From the NCBI RefSeq assembly GCF_000007345.1, contig NC_003552.1:124001-188000 (forward strand): DNA of 64,000 nt, read 5' to 3'. Shown piece after piece: positions 62,064-64,000 of this stretch; within the stretch, counting starts at the first letter, position 1; each line of letters starts with the position of its first letter. Below the pieces are notes generated by a model. The model was given only the letters and a program-made list of their open reading frames with translations. It made no database searches and was not told the DNA's origin. Position numbers and translations under genes: made by a program. Source of the DNA: Methanosarcina acetivorans C2A (GTDB lineage Archaea > Halobacteriota > Methanosarcinia > Methanosarcinales > Methanosarcinaceae).

Positions 62064-62299
62064 AATTTCACCCTCTCATAGTTTTACAGTTTTTCCCATC
62101 TTTACCGCCTTCCTTTCAGATTTCTTTCAGGACAGGTCTAATCATGCCGTTTTTCCATTTTCAGGTTCCGAGTTTGCCATTTTAAGTCCCGAAACCGGTT
62201 TTTTGCCATTTTAAGTTTAGATTGCCGTTTATTGCTACTCTGATATCCCTGTCCGGTAGAATCCGAACAGTTAGATGTCATTTTTAGGGAATTCCAGGT
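62064..62299. other. Spacer between pylS and pylB with repeated aaaatggcaaa elements
   Basis: On the minus strand acttaaaatggcaaa occurs twice and near-copies once more (tgaaaatggaaa); two tiny frames (MAKNRFRDLKWQTRNLKMEK, 23 codons, and MANSEPENGKTA, 12 codons) start from these ATGs. Comparable aaaatggca strings begin pylB, pylD and mtmC. No strong promoter or terminator is seen, so pylS and pylB may be read together. Confidence 0.5.
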
Positions 62300-63851
<1,552 letters not shown>

Positions 63852-63923
63852 TGGCGGAAACCCCGGGAATCTAACCCGGCTGAACGGATTTAGAGTCCAT
63901 TCGATCTACATGATCAGGTTTCC
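63852..63923 (-). tRNA. pylT: tRNA-Pyl with CUA anticodon
   Basis: 72 bases on the minus strand from ggaaacctgatcatg to ggggtttccgcca, with the CCA encoded. The acceptor stem ggaaacc pairs with ggtttcc. The anticodon loop is ctctaaat with CTA in the centre; the anticodon stem and small D-arm and three-base variable loop are those of known tRNA-Pyl. It reads the amber codon in mtmB. It heads the pylT-pylS-pylB-pylC-pylD order. Confidence 0.97.
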
Positions 63924-63945
63924 TCCTCAACAAAATAGAATTAAA

Positions 63946-63953
63946 TTTTATAT
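63946..63953 (-). promoter_or_regulatory. TATA box of pylT
   Basis: Minus-strand tataaaat about 25 bases upstream of the tRNA 5' end, the right distance for a transcript starting at or very near the mature end. A second TATA-like tatatag follows further upstream (about 63970). Confidence 0.5.
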
Positions 63954-64000
63954 GTTGTTTTTTCTCTATATAAATCTTAATTGATAAGATAGAATATTAT

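Overview
The window reads as a stretch of a Methanosarcina chromosome. It has a complete pyrrolysine operon (pylT, pylS, pylB, pylC, pylD), a monomethylamine methyltransferase operon with an in-frame amber codon, archaeal replication genes (PCNA, PriL, an RFC small subunit), archaeal lipid and archaeosortase genes, and AT-rich spacers with archaeal TATA boxes. The pyrrolysyl-tRNA synthetase has the 443-residue form that I recall from M. acetivorans, so that species or a very close relative is the best guess; this is recollection, not a search result.

Layout. 1-5.5 kb: start of glyS, then an AT-rich accessory patch with a HicA-like toxin and its upstream partner, three MNT nucleotidyltransferases with one HepT, a gene-poor repeat-bearing stretch and an acetate-type transporter. 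5.8-23 kb: housekeeping genes (surE, moaA, cbiA-like, an SDR, a VOC protein, PCNA and PriL, TFS, Nudix), the archaeosortase and phospholipid cluster artA-psd-pssA, mptD, hisC-argD, a beta-helix protein and a PUA protein. 23.5-28 kb: three tandem paralogues with an N-terminal ribbon-helix-helix-like segment and no recognised body, followed by a fold-only gene and a 15-bp tandem repeat. 28-44 kb: two DUF1894-like genes (one coupled to DUF1890), a phytoene-desaturase-like oxidoreductase, lysC-purM, apgM, hsp20, cofE, a fossil tandem duplication carrying two dCMP deaminases, secF-secD and an RFC subunit. 45-64 kb: the methylamine region with mtmC-mtmB, a tiny membrane ORF, mtmP and two small membrane proteins, then mtbA, an NAD(P)H reductase, a methyltransferase, a complete insertion sequence with target-site duplication, ramA, a decayed wecB, a polysaccharide deacetylase, a ramA 3' fossil and pylDCBS-pylT.

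How it works together. MtmP probably imports monomethylamine. MtmB, using pyrrolysine 202, moves the methyl group to the corrinoid of MtmC, MtbA passes it to coenzyme M, and RamA reactivates oxidised corrinoid. PylB, PylC and PylD make pyrrolysine, PylS charges it onto the pylT tRNA, and that tRNA reads the amber codon in mtmB.

Main observations: (1) many genes end in short tandem arrays (13-18 bp units) that start in or just after the stop codon, each with its own sequence; (2) the triple RHH-like family is an undescribed-looking locus; (3) pylB is the only cellular gene in the window whose final stop is UAG, with a 20-codon readthrough extension; (4) two fossil junctions (cofE/secF and ramA/pylD) show how the region was rearranged; (5) several unannotated small ORFs have good translation signals (upstream of artA, inside the mtm operon, downstream of moaA).
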